Shown: positions 1 through 9,528, counted from the first letter of the stretch. The stretch: 64,000 nucleotides of DNA from Candidatus Paraluminiphilus aquimaris (GCF_026230195.1 NZ_CP036501.1:992001-1056000); one strand, 5' to 3'. Numbers and translations: made by a program. Notes: generated from the sequence alone by a model not told the origin.

Positions 1-35
1 TCGGGCTTGAAGTCGTTGAGTTTATAGAGCCATAA
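1..35 (+). CDS. 3' end of a riboflavin synthesis gene (ribB/ribBA type), partial
   Basis: Frame 3 reads through the left edge and ends [10 protein letters not shown] then TAA at 33-35. The short tail resembles the C-terminus of RibBA/RibB-like proteins, which commonly precede ribH. Only about ten codons are visible, so the assignment rests mostly on the position just upstream of ribH. Confidence 0.45.
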   Translation, partial: GLEVVEFIEP

Positions 36-67
36 GCCGCGCTAAGCGCGTGACGAGGAGAAGAGAA

Positions 68-550
68 ATGGCATCACAAACAATTGCTACAACCGAAGGT
101 CAGCTTCACGGTGTTTCTGGAAAGTTTGCCTTAGTGGTTGGACGCTGGAACAGCTTTGTCGTCGAGCACTTACTTGAAGGTGCAATCGATACGCTAAAGC
201 GTCACGGTGTGAGTGAGGATCAGTTACACATCGTTCGCGCACCTGGTGCCTTTGAGATTCCACTTGTGTGTCAGGCCGTTGCCAAGCGTGGCGATGTCGA
301 CGCCATTATTGCGCTCGGTGCTGTCATCCGTGGTGGAACACCTCACTTCGAGCACGTTGCTGGCGAATGTACGAAAGGCATCGCGCAAGTATCGCTCGAC
401 TCGGGTATTCCCATTGCGTTTGGTGTGTTAACCGTCGACTCCATTGAGCAAGCCATCGAGCGCTCTGGTACAAAAGCCGGGAATAAAGGCGCAGAAGCGG
501 CCACGAGTGCACTCGAAATGGTCAGTTTGCTTGGTGAATTAAACAACTAA
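68..550 (+). CDS. ribH: 6,7-dimethyl-8-ribityllumazine synthase
   Basis: Cytosolic enzyme that condenses 5-amino-6-ribitylamino-uracil with 3,4-dihydroxy-2-butanone 4-phosphate, the penultimate step of riboflavin synthesis. The 160-residue product has the family blocks [20 protein letters not shown] (with the catalytic His) and GVLT, at the usual length. A GTG lies in frame at 50, but ATG 68 is preferred because GAGGAG at about 55-60 is placed as its ribosome binding site. The stop overlaps the nusB start by one base (TAATG), so the two are translationally coupled. Confidence 0.96.
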   Translation: MASQTIATTEGQLHGVSGKFALVVGRWNSFVVEHLLEGAIDTLKRHGVSEDQLHIVRAPGAFEIPLVCQAVAKRGDVDAIIALGAVIRGGTPHFEHVAGECTKGIAQVSLDSGIPIAFGVLTVDSIEQAIERSGTKAGNKGAEAATSALEMVSLLGELNN

Positions 551-993
551 TGACAGCCATTAATGTTCTTGCCGCGCAGCGCCGGCGGGCGCGGCATTTC
601 TGCGTTCAAGCACTCTATCAATGGTCTATGACGGGAGCGACGCCCTTTTCGATCGAGGCTGAATTTCGTACCGACAATGACTTTAGCAATGTCGATATCG
701 AGTACTTCAACGAGCTGTTGGTGGGGATAACGGAGCGAGCCGAAGAGCTCGATGCGTTATTTGTCCCCTTCCTTGATCGCGAGTTAGAGGTGCTTGACTG
801 TATCGAGCGCAATTTACTGCGCCTGGGTACCTTTGAGCTACTCGAGCGTATCGATGTACCGGCAAAGGTAACCTTGAACGAGACGGTGTCCCTTGCGAAA
901 AAGTTTGGTGCCACCGACTCCTATCGCTACGTAAACGGTGTTCTTGACCATGTGGGTCTCTCTCTCAGACCTCACGAGCTCTCTGACGCCTAG
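550..993 (+). CDS. nusB: Transcription antitermination protein NusB
   Basis: RNA-binding antitermination factor that pairs with NusE (S10) on boxA of rRNA leaders. The 147-residue protein starts with an Arg-rich segment followed by ARHFCVQALYQW, typical of NusB, and ends in the conserved NGVLD region. It overlaps ribH by one base and precedes thiL, the usual ribH-nusB-thiL order in gammaproteobacteria. Confidence 0.95.
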   Translation: MTAINVLAAQRRRARHFCVQALYQWSMTGATPFSIEAEFRTDNDFSNVDIEYFNELLVGITERAEELDALFVPFLDRELEVLDCIERNLLRLGTFELLERIDVPAKVTLNETVSLAKKFGATDSYRYVNGVLDHVGLSLRPHELSDA

Positions 994-1018
994 GCTTTGC
1001 TTATGATGATCTGCACTG

Positions 1019-1942
1019 ATGAGTGAGTTCGATATTATCACTCACTATTTTTCGTCGCTGGGTGCAGGTGAAAATGTTCGACTGTCGGTAGGCGATGACG
1101 CAGCAGCACTGCGCGTCGATGACGGGTTCGAGCTTTTGGTTTCTACTGATACCTCGGCCGCAGGTGTTCATTTCCCCGAGGATTTATTTCCCGAGGATAT
1201 TGCGTACAAGGCGGTCGCGGCTGCCGCGAGCGATCTCGCTGCGATGGGGGCGAGTCCGTTAGGGATGACCCTGGCCATTTCGCTACCCGAGCACGACTCG
1301 CTGTGGTTACACGGCTTTTCTCAGGGGCTAGCTAGCGCAAGCCGTGACTTCAATCTCCCATTGATTGGGGGTGACACCACACGCGGACTTCTCTCAATGA
1401 CCCTAACCGTAATGGGTCAGTGCCCTGAGGGGCAAAAGCTACTTCGGTCCGGCGCACGTCCGACTGATCTTGTGTGTGTCAGTGGGTCGTTGGGAGATTC
1501 TACGTTCGGATTATCGATGCTCCAAGGCAACGAACGAGGTTTGGACATCGACTTTGAGGATCAAGAATACCTGCTCTCCCGGTTCAGCCGGCCGGCATCG
1601 CGAATTGAACTTGGCGAGCGCCTGCGGGCACAGGCGACAAGTTGCATCGATATTTCAGATGGATTGCTTGCCGATGCTACCCATATCGCCAATGCCAGCG
1701 GTTGTAAGCTCGTAATTGATAGCGCTCTAATCCCTCTCTCAACCGAGCTTGTTGCGAGTGTGGGGCGCGCGCGCGCGATTGAGCTTGCTCTGACCGGTGG
1801 CGAGGATTTTGAGTTGCTCTTTACGCTGCCCGAATCAGTGTCCGTGCCTGATCATTGCACCGTTATAGGGTTCGCTGAAGCCGGAGAAGGTGTTCTGTGT
1901 GATGGTGTACTAAAAAGAGGCGGCTATGACCACTTCCACTAA
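1019..1942 (+). CDS. thiL: Thiamine-monophosphate kinase
   Basis: ATP-dependent kinase that makes thiamine diphosphate from thiamine monophosphate. The 307-residue product has VGDDAA near the N-terminus, a metal-binding ISDGLLAD segment and GGEDFELLF near the C-terminus, all ThiL/PurM-superfamily signatures. Its last 17 bases overlap pgpA, so the two are read from one mRNA. Confidence 0.95.
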   Translation: MSEFDIITHYFSSLGAGENVRLSVGDDAAALRVDDGFELLVSTDTSAAGVHFPEDLFPEDIAYKAVAAAASDLAAMGASPLGMTLAISLPEHDSLWLHGFSQGLASASRDFNLPLIGGDTTRGLLSMTLTVMGQCPEGQKLLRSGARPTDLVCVSGSLGDSTFGLSMLQGNERGLDIDFEDQEYLLSRFSRPASRIELGERLRAQATSCIDISDGLLADATHIANASGCKLVIDSALIPLSTELVASVGRARAIELALTGGEDFELLFTLPESVSVPDHCTVIGFAEAGEGVLCDGVLKRGGYDHFH

Positions 1943-2429
1943 GCGATTTAAGTTTTCATTTTTTCTGGCCACGTTTTTTGGAGTGGGTCTCTTCCCCGTT
2001 GCGCCCGGCACGCTAGGTAGTCTAGCGGCATTACCGCTCGCGTTTGGTTTATTGTCGCTTTCACTCGAGGCAGCGCTCTTTGTCATCGCCGTTATCTTTG
2101 TTATCGGGGTCTTGGCGTCAAACGCTGTTGAGGCGGACTTAGGCAGTCACGACGCTAAGCTCATTGTCATTGACGAGGTGGTAGGGCAGTGCCTGGTTGT
2201 GGTCTTACTTGAGGCCTTCCTGCCTGGGCTGATCGATGTGATGTTGCTGCTTGTGCTGAGCTTTTTAGGCTTCAGGCTTTTCGACATAGCCAAGCCGTGG
2301 CCTGTTGGCTGGGTCGATAGCAGGGTTCAAGGTGGATTCGGCGTTATGTTGGATGACGTGGTTGCCGCACTGCTTGCCGTCTTATTTTTGGCTGGCAACT
2401 ATTTTGCCTACGCCTTGCTGGTCATGTGA
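1926..2429 (+). CDS. pgpA: Phosphatidylglycerophosphatase A
   Basis: Inner-membrane phosphatase that converts phosphatidylglycerophosphate to phosphatidylglycerol. The 167-residue protein has several hydrophobic segments and the PgpA blocks APGTLGS, DEVVGQ, FDIAKPWP and MLDDVVAA. Its start lies inside the 3' end of thiL. The gene faces ispA, with only 8 bases between the two stops and no hairpin there. Confidence 0.94.
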   Translation: MTTSTKRFKFSFFLATFFGVGLFPVAPGTLGSLAALPLAFGLLSLSLEAALFVIAVIFVIGVLASNAVEADLGSHDAKLIVIDEVVGQCLVVVLLEAFLPGLIDVMLLLVLSFLGFRLFDIAKPWPVGWVDSRVQGGFGVMLDDVVAALLAVLFLAGNYFAYALLVM

Positions 2430-2437
2430 GCTGGCGC

Positions 2438-3268
2438 TTAGTTTTTGCGATGTACCAGCAGTTTACTGAGAGCGCTTAACGCGTCTGCGGCTTGGCCGAA
2501 GGGGGAAAGCAACGCCAGTGCCTCATTGAGAAGGTCGTTCGCATAGGCACTCGCTGCATCAACACCCATGCAAGCAACGTAGGTCGATTTATCCGCGGCA
2601 ATGTCCTTCCCGGCGGTTTTCCCCAGCGTCTCGGAAGATGCGGTCACGTCCAACACGTCGTCCATAACTTGGAAGGCGAGTCCAATATTTCGCGAGAAGC
2701 GACCAAGTGCTTCGATTTGGCCTGCGTTTGCTTCACCGCAAATGGCGCCGGCAAGGACAGAGGCTTCAATAAGTGCGCCTGTCTTTCGCAGGTGGACCTC
2801 TTTTAAAGCCGAGACATCGAGGGATTTACCCTCAGCCGCAATATCCATGGCCTGTCCGCCAACCATGCCATCAAAGCCGACGGACTTACTAAGGAGTTTC
2901 ACGAGCTTTATTTTCTGGGTATCAGACAGGCCGTCGGTCTCGGACACCCACTCGAAGGCAAACGCTTGAAGCCCATCGCCGACAAGGATGGCCGTGGCTT
3001 CATCAAACGCCCTGTGAACAGTGGGTTTTCCTCGTCTGAGATCATCGTTATCCATAGACGGAAGGTCGTCATGGATGAGTGAGTAAGTATGCAGACACTC
3101 GATGGCTTCGCCCACTCTCGTTGCACTCTGCATGGCTTCACCGCTCACCATGGTGGCCGTTTCGCGGCACAGCCGACTTCTCAACTGCTTCCCGGGATTG
3201 GCAAGTGCATAAGCCAGGGCCGCCTCAAGGGCCGGGTCGCTACAGACTATGTTTGATGACAGCGCCAT
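2438..3268 (-). CDS. ispA: Farnesyl diphosphate synthase (short N-terminus)
   Basis: Polyprenyl synthase that adds isopentenyl diphosphate to make farnesyl diphosphate. The 276-residue protein carries the first Asp-rich motif DDLPSMD and the second DDVLD, plus HTYSLIHDD, the type II bacterial FPP synthase pattern. It is about 20 residues shorter at the N-terminus than E. coli IspA (299 aa). The IPP-binding block usually written GGKRLRP reads NPGKQLRSR here. The reading frame is open upstream to the xseB stop but has no ATG or GTG and no good ribosome binding site, so ATG 3268 is kept. It lies 26 bases downstream of xseB. Confidence 0.9.
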   Translation of the reverse strand: MALSSNIVCSDPALEAALAYALANPGKQLRSRLCRETATMVSGEAMQSATRVGEAIECLHTYSLIHDDLPSMDNDDLRRGKPTVHRAFDEATAILVGDGLQAFAFEWVSETDGLSDTQKIKLVKLLSKSVGFDGMVGGQAMDIAAEGKSLDVSALKEVHLRKTGALIEASVLAGAICGEANAGQIEALGRFSRNIGLAFQVMDDVLDVTASSETLGKTAGKDIAADKSTYVACMGVDAASAYANDLLNEALALLSPFGQAADALSALSKLLVHRKN

Positions 3269-3294
3269 GCGTTGAGGCTTATCTATTAACCGTG

Positions 3295-3519
3295 TCAGGA
3301 ATCTGAGTGGGCGGCTGAAACAGTTTCGATGCGTTGCTCAGCATCTTCGAGCGCCGCTTGCGCCGCTTTGGCGATCTTCATACCCGCCTCGTAAACGGCC
3401 AAGGCATCCTCTAGCTCGATGGTTGGATCCTCGAGCTTTTTAACAATAGTCGTGAGCTCGTCAATTTGTTCGCTGAGCTTTTTTGTTCCGCTCGACGTCT
3501 CGCTTAGATCGTTGCTCAT
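3295..3519 (-). CDS. xseB: Exodeoxyribonuclease VII small subunit
   Basis: Small helical subunit that binds XseA to form exonuclease VII, which degrades single-stranded DNA. The 74-residue protein has the family pattern (FE)..L.ELE..V..LE....LE.AL..YE.G, seen as [18 protein letters not shown]. The start overlaps the dxs stop by four bases (ATGA), so xseB is coupled to dxs. Confidence 0.93.
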   Translation of the reverse strand: MSNDLSETSSGTKKLSEQIDELTTIVKKLEDPTIELEDALAVYEAGMKIAKAAQAALEDAEQRIETVSAAHSDS

Positions 3520-5438
3520 AATGCTACCGCTGCCGTTTGAGCGTGAAGTCTAGCCGAAGCCGGAGATGCTTTTTTGAGAATATCCTCGGCCGTCAGACCT
3601 GCATCTGTCCGAGTTTCGCCCTGTCCAGCGTGGTCAATAAACCGATCATCGATAGCAATGTGGCGAACTTCGCAGTTCACACCACATTCTGAGAAGTACT
3701 CTGTGACAGCACTACCGGCTCCACCGGCGAGTGCATTCTCTTCGACTGTTATCAACACGTCGTGGGAGGCGGCAAGCGCGTCGAGGAGAGCCGTATCGAG
3801 TGGCTTGACCCACCGCATATCCGCGACCGTCGCATCCAGTGCGTCTCCCGCTTTTAGGGCTTCGGTAAGCATCACGCCAAAATTCACGATAGCCGTACCA
3901 GACCCTTGTCGAACGATTTCGCCCTTACCGATTTCCAGCCCGTTTAGCTCGGGTTCCATTCGAACACCAATGCCCTCGCCACGAGGGTATCTTACAGCTG
4001 AGGGGCCTGGATGGTTGTAAGCACTTACTAACAACTGCCTGCAATCATTTTCATTACTCGGCGCGGCAATGATTAAATTAGGGATGCACCGCATGTAACT
4101 TAAGTCGAACGCACCGTGGTGTGTTGCGCCGTCTTGTCCGACAAGACCTGCTCGGTCGATGGCGAAGGTCACGTCTAAATTTTGCAGGGCAACGTCATGT
4201 ATTAACTGATCGTAGCCGCGTTGCAAGAACGTTGAATAGATAGCAACGACCGGCTTAACCCCATCGCAAGCCATGCCGGCAGCGAGCGTTACCGCGTGTT
4301 GTTCGGCAATGGCGACGTCGAAATAACGGTCCGGATACTGCTTGGCGAAATTAACCATCCCTGAGCCTTCGCACATTGCTGGCGTGATTCCAGCGAGGCG
4401 AGAATCGATTTCAGCCGTATCACAGAGCCATTGTCCGAAGACATCCTGATATTTTGGAGGCTTTGGTGCGGGCGTCACGGCCTCTTCAGCCTTTTCTTTC
4501 TTAGGCTCGATCTTGCCTAAGGCGTGATAGCCGATAGGATCCTCTTCGGCCGGCGTAAAGCCCTTACCCTTGATTGTTCGAATATGCAGGATCTGGGGAC
4601 CGCTGAGCGAGGATACACGTTTGAGAACCTCGACTAGTGAAGGTAGGTCGTGCCCATCTAGCGGGCCGATATAGTGCCAGCCAAGCTCTTCAAACAGCGT
4701 ACCGGGCGCCACCATGCCTTTCATGTGCTCTTCGGTTCGCTTGGCGAGATCCCAGGCTGGCTTGACATGCTCCAGTAATTTTTTGGAGGTCTCACGCAGA
4801 GTGAGATAGGTTTGCGTCGCCCAAATTCTTGCAAAATAGCTGGCGAGACCGCCTGTGTTGTGCCCGATCGACATTTGGTTGTCATTCAGAATGAGCAGCA
4901 TATTTGGCCGCTCGTGACCGGCGTGTGCCAAGGCTTCAAATGCCATGCCTCCGGTAATCGCCCCGTCGCCGATAACGGCAACGACCTTACGATCTATTCC
5001 CTGTTGTCTTGCAGCAAGCGCCATACCCATAGCCGCAGAAATACTCGTTGATGAATGACCAACGCCAAAGGTATCAAACTCGCTTTCACTGCGTTTAGGG
5101 AAGCCGCTTAACCCACCTTTTTGACGCATGGAAGGCATGCGCCCTCGGCGCCCGGTCAATACTTTGTGGGGATAACATTGGTGCCCAACGTCCCAAACAA
5201 TCCGGTCGTCCGGCGTGTTAAAGACGTGATGTAGGGCAATGGTTAACTCAACAACGCCTAAGCCTGCGCCAAAGTGGCCACCGGTGGTAGATACCGAGTA
5301 AAGCAAGAACTCGCGTAACTCGTTAGCCAACTGAACCAACTCGTCGCTTGTCAGCGATGAGATGGCTTCAGGTGTGACATCTACTCGGTCGAGGACCGGT
5401 GTATGCGGAACTTCCGTTGGCAGCTGATCAAAATTCAT
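3516..5438 (-). CDS. dxs: 1-deoxy-D-xylulose-5-phosphate synthase
   Basis: Thiamine-diphosphate enzyme that condenses pyruvate and glyceraldehyde 3-phosphate, the first step of the MEP isoprenoid pathway. At 640 residues it has normal family length. It shows [11 protein letters not shown], the TPP-binding GDGAITGGM...NDN motif around residues 157-190, the catalytic Glu in AIAEQHAV and [10 protein letters not shown] in the pyrimidine-binding domain. It is read before xseB and ispA, so the operon order is dxs-xseB-ispA rather than the xseB-ispA-dxs order of E. coli. Confidence 0.97.
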   Translation of the reverse strand: MNFDQLPTEVPHTPVLDRVDVTPEAISSLTSDELVQLANELREFLLYSVSTTGGHFGAGLGVVELTIALHHVFNTPDDRIVWDVGHQCYPHKVLTGRRGRMPSMRQKGGLSGFPKRSESEFDTFGVGHSSTSISAAMGMALAARQQGIDRKVVAVIGDGAITGGMAFEALAHAGHERPNMLLILNDNQMSIGHNTGGLASYFARIWATQTYLTLRETSKKLLEHVKPAWDLAKRTEEHMKGMVAPGTLFEELGWHYIGPLDGHDLPSLVEVLKRVSSLSGPQILHIRTIKGKGFTPAEEDPIGYHALGKIEPKKEKAEEAVTPAPKPPKYQDVFGQWLCDTAEIDSRLAGITPAMCEGSGMVNFAKQYPDRYFDVAIAEQHAVTLAAGMACDGVKPVVAIYSTFLQRGYDQLIHDVALQNLDVTFAIDRAGLVGQDGATHHGAFDLSYMRCIPNLIIAAPSNENDCRQLLVSAYNHPGPSAVRYPRGEGIGVRMEPELNGLEIGKGEIVRQGSGTAIVNFGVMLTEALKAGDALDATVADMRWVKPLDTALLDALAASHDVLITVEENALAGGAGSAVTEYFSECGVNCEVRHIAIDDRFIDHAGQGETRTDAGLTAEDILKKASPASARLHAQTAAVAL

Positions 5439-5461
5439 TTTGACACTATACCTGTAAATTA

Positions 5462-6142
5462 TTATTTACGCTCATTTGAAATCGTGACGAGGGCCTCAGT
5501 CAACCTTTCGTATCCCTTGTCGTTAAGTGTGTTGCCATCTGGCCAAACTAACTTACTGTCAGCCTTGCCTGCTTTATCAGTGAAATTAGCCTGAAGATTG
5601 AGCCAGCGCACATTGAACTTGTTCGATGCCCAGGCCGCTCCCGCCGCATTTACAGCATCAAGAGCTGACGTGCTCGTGCGCTCGAAACGCGGCGTCGTTA
5701 TAGGGGCAATGACCCACAAATCAAAGTCCAATGAATACTCAGATCGTTGATCAACGATGCCTTCCAACGATTTGAAAAGCGCAGACTGATCAATGTCGTT
5801 CGCAAATGAGGTGTCCAGAGGAATGACGACAGCCGAAGGTTGATAATAGCCTACAAGCCGTGGAAAGCACTGATCAATGCGATCGGGGTTTAAGCCCTTT
5901 GCAGCCCGGCGTATCACTTCACTGTCCCTGATTGGCTCAAGGGGGTTGGTCCAGTAGCGCACGCGCTGATTGCCAATAATTAATGCGGGGCCCGCCGGCA
6001 GTGACTCGTTAAAGTCTGCCGTCTCAAACGTCAATTCGAGCTCCTCACAGGAGGTGGACTGACGGTTTGAATCAAAAACGGTGAGTCTCACGGCGAGCAC
6101 GAGCAACGTGGCAAGGGCAGTCGCCCACGCAAACCTCAGCAT
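5462..6142 (-). CDS. Membrane-anchored SGNH-hydrolase-like protein, catalytic residues lost
   Basis: 226 residues with a hydrophobic N-terminal helix (about 4-22) that looks like a signal anchor, so the rest is probably periplasmic. The layout follows the SGNH/GDSL fold: a block I strand ending [10 protein letters not shown] where active members have G(D/S)S, a middle QPSAVVIPL strand, and a C-terminal [12 protein letters not shown] block where active members have DxxH. Ser and His positions appear to be replaced (Gln and Thr), so it may not be a hydrolase. AAGGTAAG precedes ATG 6142. It lies 23 bases upstream of dxs and is likely its operon leader gene. Fold assignment is by pattern only. 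Confidence 0.6.
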   Translation of the reverse strand: MLRFAWATALATLLVLAVRLTVFDSNRQSTSCEELELTFETADFNESLPAGPALIIGNQRVRYWTNPLEPIRDSEVIRRAAKGLNPDRIDQCFPRLVGYYQPSAVVIPLDTSFANDIDQSALFKSLEGIVDQRSEYSLDFDLWVIAPITTPRFERTSTSALDAVNAAGAAWASNKFNVRWLNLQANFTDKAGKADSKLVWPDGNTLNDKGYERLTEALVTISNERK

Positions 6143-6242
6143 TTTTACTTACCTTTTCAAATCATCAATGACTGATAGGCCAAACAGGCCAGGTTGTGCA
6201 TAATCGGTAACCTGTATAGAGAGTGCAAGGGTAGATTTGCCG

Positions 6243-7478
6243 ATGTTGTACCAACGTCGCATTCCAGATAACCAAATCGTTTCTGCAAAACTCGAGTTGC
6301 AGCTTCGAGGCGGACGTTATGCCGGAGTGGGGACTCAACTTCTGGGTATCGTAGGCCTGGGTGGAGCCGCACTTTATAGTGTCGAGACTGTCTACTTGGT
6401 CGGGTGGGCGATATCTTTACTGGTGCTTAATCTCTGGTGGTCTCGACGGATAAATCAAACGCTTCTAGCAAATCGTCACTTTTCCCAGCGCCCTACGGTA
6501 CTCAATGAGCTGGTTGCTTACTCTCTGGTAACCGGTGCGATCTGGGCCGCGACGCTTATTGCGCTGGACAGTTATCTCTCAGACCTGATTTTTTATATAT
6601 GCGTCATGTGCGTCGCCATTATCTCGGTCGTCAATATTGCGGTTTCGGTGGTGATACGCAGCGCTTACTTAGCACAGTTGGTGTTCTCTCTCGGAGCCAC
6701 CGCAATGTGGCTAGCGTGGCAGGTTGACGAAAGACCCTTTAACGCGGGTTTCTCCGTGTTACTGGTTGCGCTGATGGCCTTTTTAATTGTGACCAGTGAA
6801 TGGATGAGTAAATCGTTCTCCGAAATGGTCGAGACTAGTCTTGAGCGGGCGGCAATGAGCAAGGATTTAGCGTCCTTGACCGACAGTCTGAAGACACGAA
6901 ATTTACAACTCCAAGATGCGCGAAAGCAGTTGGCCCAGCAGGCGACCATTGACGAGATGACAGGGCTTCGAAATCGGCGGGGCGTGAACATCATTATTAA
7001 CGACGAATTGGGAAGGGTGAAGCGGGCGCAGCTGCCGGTGTCGTTGATCGTTCTCGACGTGGACCATTTCAAGGCCTACAACGACAATTATGGTCACCCA
7101 GCGGGCGACCAGGTGCTCCAGCGGATAGCCACTGTCATGCTGGAGATGACGAATCGCTCAGGTGAGTTTGCGGCTCGTATGGGCGGAGAGGAATTCGCCA
7201 TGTTCTTCCCAACAATGAGACTAGCCGCTGCACTCGAGATCGCTGAAAAGGTACGAGCAGGCGTATCAAATCTCGGGATCTCCCACGAGAAATCGCCCAC
7301 AGCGGAGTATGTCACCGTGTCCATTGGTGTGGTGTCTTGTGTGCCGGACTGGGATCTCGAGTTCGATCAAATATTGCAAGCGGCGGATGATGCGATGTAT
7401 GAGAGTAAGGTGTCGGGTCGAAATCGCGTCACGGCCGGTGAGTTGGCCTCGAATGGCTCATCAGATAAAACGGCTTAA
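6243..7478 (+). CDS. Membrane-bound diguanylate cyclase (GGDEF)
   Basis: Makes cyclic di-GMP from two GTP. The N-terminal half (about residues 30-190) has five or six hydrophobic segments. A short coiled coil around 205-240 leads into a GGDEF domain starting near DEMTGLRNRRG, with FKAYNDNYGH and the active-site GGEEF at about 324-328. Five residues before GGEEF the inhibitory I-site RxxD reads RSGE, so product inhibition may be weakened. ATG 6243 is chosen; a TTG six bases upstream (6237) is better spaced from AAGGG and remains possible. It converges on hslR. Confidence 0.9.
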   Translation: MLYQRRIPDNQIVSAKLELQLRGGRYAGVGTQLLGIVGLGGAALYSVETVYLVGWAISLLVLNLWWSRRINQTLLANRHFSQRPTVLNELVAYSLVTGAIWAATLIALDSYLSDLIFYICVMCVAIISVVNIAVSVVIRSAYLAQLVFSLGATAMWLAWQVDERPFNAGFSVLLVALMAFLIVTSEWMSKSFSEMVETSLERAAMSKDLASLTDSLKTRNLQLQDARKQLAQQATIDEMTGLRNRRGVNIIINDELGRVKRAQLPVSLIVLDVDHFKAYNDNYGHPAGDQVLQRIATVMLEMTNRSGEFAARMGGEEFAMFFPTMRLAAALEIAEKVRAGVSNLGISHEKSPTAEYVTVSIGVVSCVPDWDLEFDQILQAADDAMYESKVSGRNRVTAGELASNGSSDKTA

Positions 7479-7492
7479 CGCCCGAGGCTGAA

Positions 7493-7879
7493 TTACAGAT
7501 CGAACTGTTTCCGAAGCTTTTCTAGCGCTTTGCGCTCATGCTTTCCGGGCTTTTGTACGGGGCGTGCCATTGCGCCACCCGCCGCTTTTCTTGCCTGCGC
7601 TTCACGTTCGCGCCGCTGGACACTCTCTGGCGTTTCCTCGTATAACATTTGGGCGACGGGTGCGGGACCTCGTTGGTCACTGAGTGACTTTACGATGACT
7701 TCCTTTTCTTCCCACCCTTGCTTTATCGCAAGGCGCTCGCCGATTGTAATTTCGCGCGATACTTTTACTCGCTGCCCATCAAGATGAACTTTACCGCCCT
7801 CTATCGCCGCTTTGGCGATCGATCGCGTCTTATAAAACCTTGCAGCCCATAACCACTTATCAACTCTGAGGCGCTCCAT
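7493..7879 (-). CDS. hslR: Heat shock protein 15 (ribosome-associated S4-domain protein)
   Basis: Binds free 50S subunits carrying a stalled nascent chain and helps recycle them. The 128-residue protein opens with an S4 RNA-binding domain (MERLRVDKWLWAARF, then GGKVHLDGQRV) followed by a Lys/Arg-rich tail, as in Hsp15. Its start overlaps the stop of the upstream nucleotidase gene by one base. Confidence 0.92.
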   Translation of the reverse strand: MERLRVDKWLWAARFYKTRSIAKAAIEGGKVHLDGQRVKVSREITIGERLAIKQGWEEKEVIVKSLSDQRGPAPVAQMLYEETPESVQRREREAQARKAAGGAMARPVQKPGKHERKALEKLRKQFDL

Positions 7880-8616
7880 TATTGGCGTGTATCAACGGTT
7901 ACGTGAGGCCAAATATCATTGAAACTATTAATGGCGTACTGAGTGGCAGGCATTTTAGGAGGTCGCGTGCTATCGGGAGCGCATATCATAACGGAGTATC
8001 GAATGCCGGCGGAAATGGCAGCGGTTAAAACGGGGCTTGAATCGTCGAAAAACATAACACGATCGTTATCGAGGTCATGCTGCGTTACGTTCGCCAGCGA
8101 AAACGCTTCCTTCCAAAATGTAGCGTGCTCCTTGGCGTAACCGATCTCATGGCTACTGATGACACTGTCCACACAATCACGAATACGCGTAACGGAATCT
8201 TTGAGTGTGACAATATCCGGATGCGCATTGGTCAGTATCGTGGTTCGGATACCCAGGTCGCGCAAGCCGCTTAAAAACGACTCAGCGTAATCTAGCCACC
8301 GAATTTGTGCTTTGTATTGATGCGACAGCGCAATCAAATCGAAGCCGTATTGCTCACTCCAATGATCGGTTGAATACCACGATAGTGTGCCTTCCACTGA
8401 TCGAAAAAGGGGTTCAAATTTGTGCGCCACCGCGTCGTAACTTAACTTGTTCAGCGCAGCATAGTGGGCATGAATTTGGTGTCCCCAGAAATCGTTATCG
8501 AACGCGAGATCAAGCAGTGTGCCATCCATGTCGAGTAAGACGTGGTCAACTTTTGTCCAGTCTACCCGCGGCACACTTCCCATTTGGACACCTCCAGATG
8601 CTACATGCTCATCCAT
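7879..8616 (-). CDS. yrfG: HAD-family GMP/IMP nucleotidase (YrfG type)
   Basis: HAD phosphatase that in E. coli hydrolyses purine nucleoside monophosphates. Motif I is LLDMDGTLLDLAFDN, motif II ILTNAHP and motif IV FFDDS. The WYSTDHWSEQ cap region also matches YrfG. The first ATG gives 245 residues; an internal ATG at 8583 would start near the E. coli N-terminus and cannot be excluded. The yrfG-hslR pair is conserved in gammaproteobacteria and here overlaps by one base. Confidence 0.88.
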   Translation of the reverse strand: MDEHVASGGVQMGSVPRVDWTKVDHVLLDMDGTLLDLAFDNDFWGHQIHAHYAALNKLSYDAVAHKFEPLFRSVEGTLSWYSTDHWSEQYGFDLIALSHQYKAQIRWLDYAESFLSGLRDLGIRTTILTNAHPDIVTLKDSVTRIRDCVDSVISSHEIGYAKEHATFWKEAFSLANVTQHDLDNDRVMFFDDSSPVLTAAISAGIRYSVMICAPDSTRPPKMPATQYAINSFNDIWPHVTVDTRQ

Positions 8617-8697
8617 CAGGTGTTAGTCTCAATGCTTATGTGGTGGTCTGAACAAAATAGCAACATCCAACTCCAAACCTTACTGGCTCACGGTGAC

Positions 8698-9528
8698 ATG
8701 ACGCAGCAAACACTGCTGTCAGATTTATTAGGGCTTATGGACGAGGCATCCGCCATCGCACGAGAGTACTACAGAAAAGCCGATGAGTTGGATGTCATAA
8801 AAAAGGGGGATTCGACGCCACTTACCGAAGCGGACACAGCACTGCACCATCTCATTACAGGACATTTACGCTCGATGGCCATCGGGCTCCCTGTTCTTTC
8901 TGAAGAGTCAAATTTAGAGGAGATTGCCACGAGGCATTCCTGGAAGGCATGCTGGATAATTGATCCGCTCGACGGCACCAAAGAATTTATTGAGAAGACA
9001 GACCAATTTACCATCAATGTTTCGCTCGTTATTGACGGGCGGGCAGAGTTGGGAATCATCTCTATTCCCTGCCTTCATGAACATTGGGTTGGTATTGTAG
9101 GAAACGGCGCTGCCATCTTTTCGGAGGGCAAAGGGCTCTCCGGTCGGGCTGTCAAAACGCAGTCGTATATTCCGCCTAACCCGCTCGTTATGCTCGCGAG
9201 TCATCGCCATGCGCCAAAGCGCGTGGAGGCTTTGATGAGCAGTCTTACCCGGAGCTTTGGTGAGGTCCATCGCCTGAATTCTGGCAGTGCGGTGAAGTTT
9301 TGTGATGTTGTCTCAGGTGCTGCAGATGTCTACCCGCGGACATCACCCTGCAGTGAGTGGGACGTTGCCGCCGGTGACGCGCTGGTGCGTGCAGCTGGCG
9401 GGTCGGTGACAGATAGAGAGGGTCATCAGATTCTTTATAACCAGCGCGAGTCGCTTCTGGCTCAACCTTTTGTTGCGGCAGCCGACCCAATGATCGATTT
9501 CGCGCAAATAATCTTTGCTGGCCGGTAA
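8698..9528 (+). CDS. cysQ: 3'(2'),5'-bisphosphate nucleotidase
   Basis: Li-sensitive inositol-phosphatase-family enzyme that removes phosphate from PAP, a by-product of sulfate assimilation and phosphopantetheine transfer. The metal-binding motifs are present: EADTALHHLI, LSEES, DPLDGTKEFI and EWDVAAGDA. The frame is open back to 8542, but homology begins near LMDEASAIARE, so ATG 8698 (276 aa) is chosen; its ribosome binding site is weak. It is divergent from yrfG, leaving about 80 bases for both promoters. Confidence 0.92.
   Translation: MTQQTLLSDLLGLMDEASAIAREYYRKADELDVIKKGDSTPLTEADTALHHLITGHLRSMAIGLPVLSEESNLEEIATRHSWKACWIIDPLDGTKEFIEKTDQFTINVSLVIDGRAELGIISIPCLHEHWVGIVGNGAAIFSEGKGLSGRAVKTQSYIPPNPLVMLASHRHAPKRVEALMSSLTRSFGEVHRLNSGSAVKFCDVVSGAADVYPRTSPCSEWDVAAGDALVRAAGGSVTDREGHQILYNQRESLLAQPFVAAADPMIDFAQIIFAGR

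Noticed and set aside
8542..8697. Upstream 52-codon extension of cysQ
   Set aside because: It runs into the divergent yrfG start and has no homology; the family start aligns with ATG 8698.
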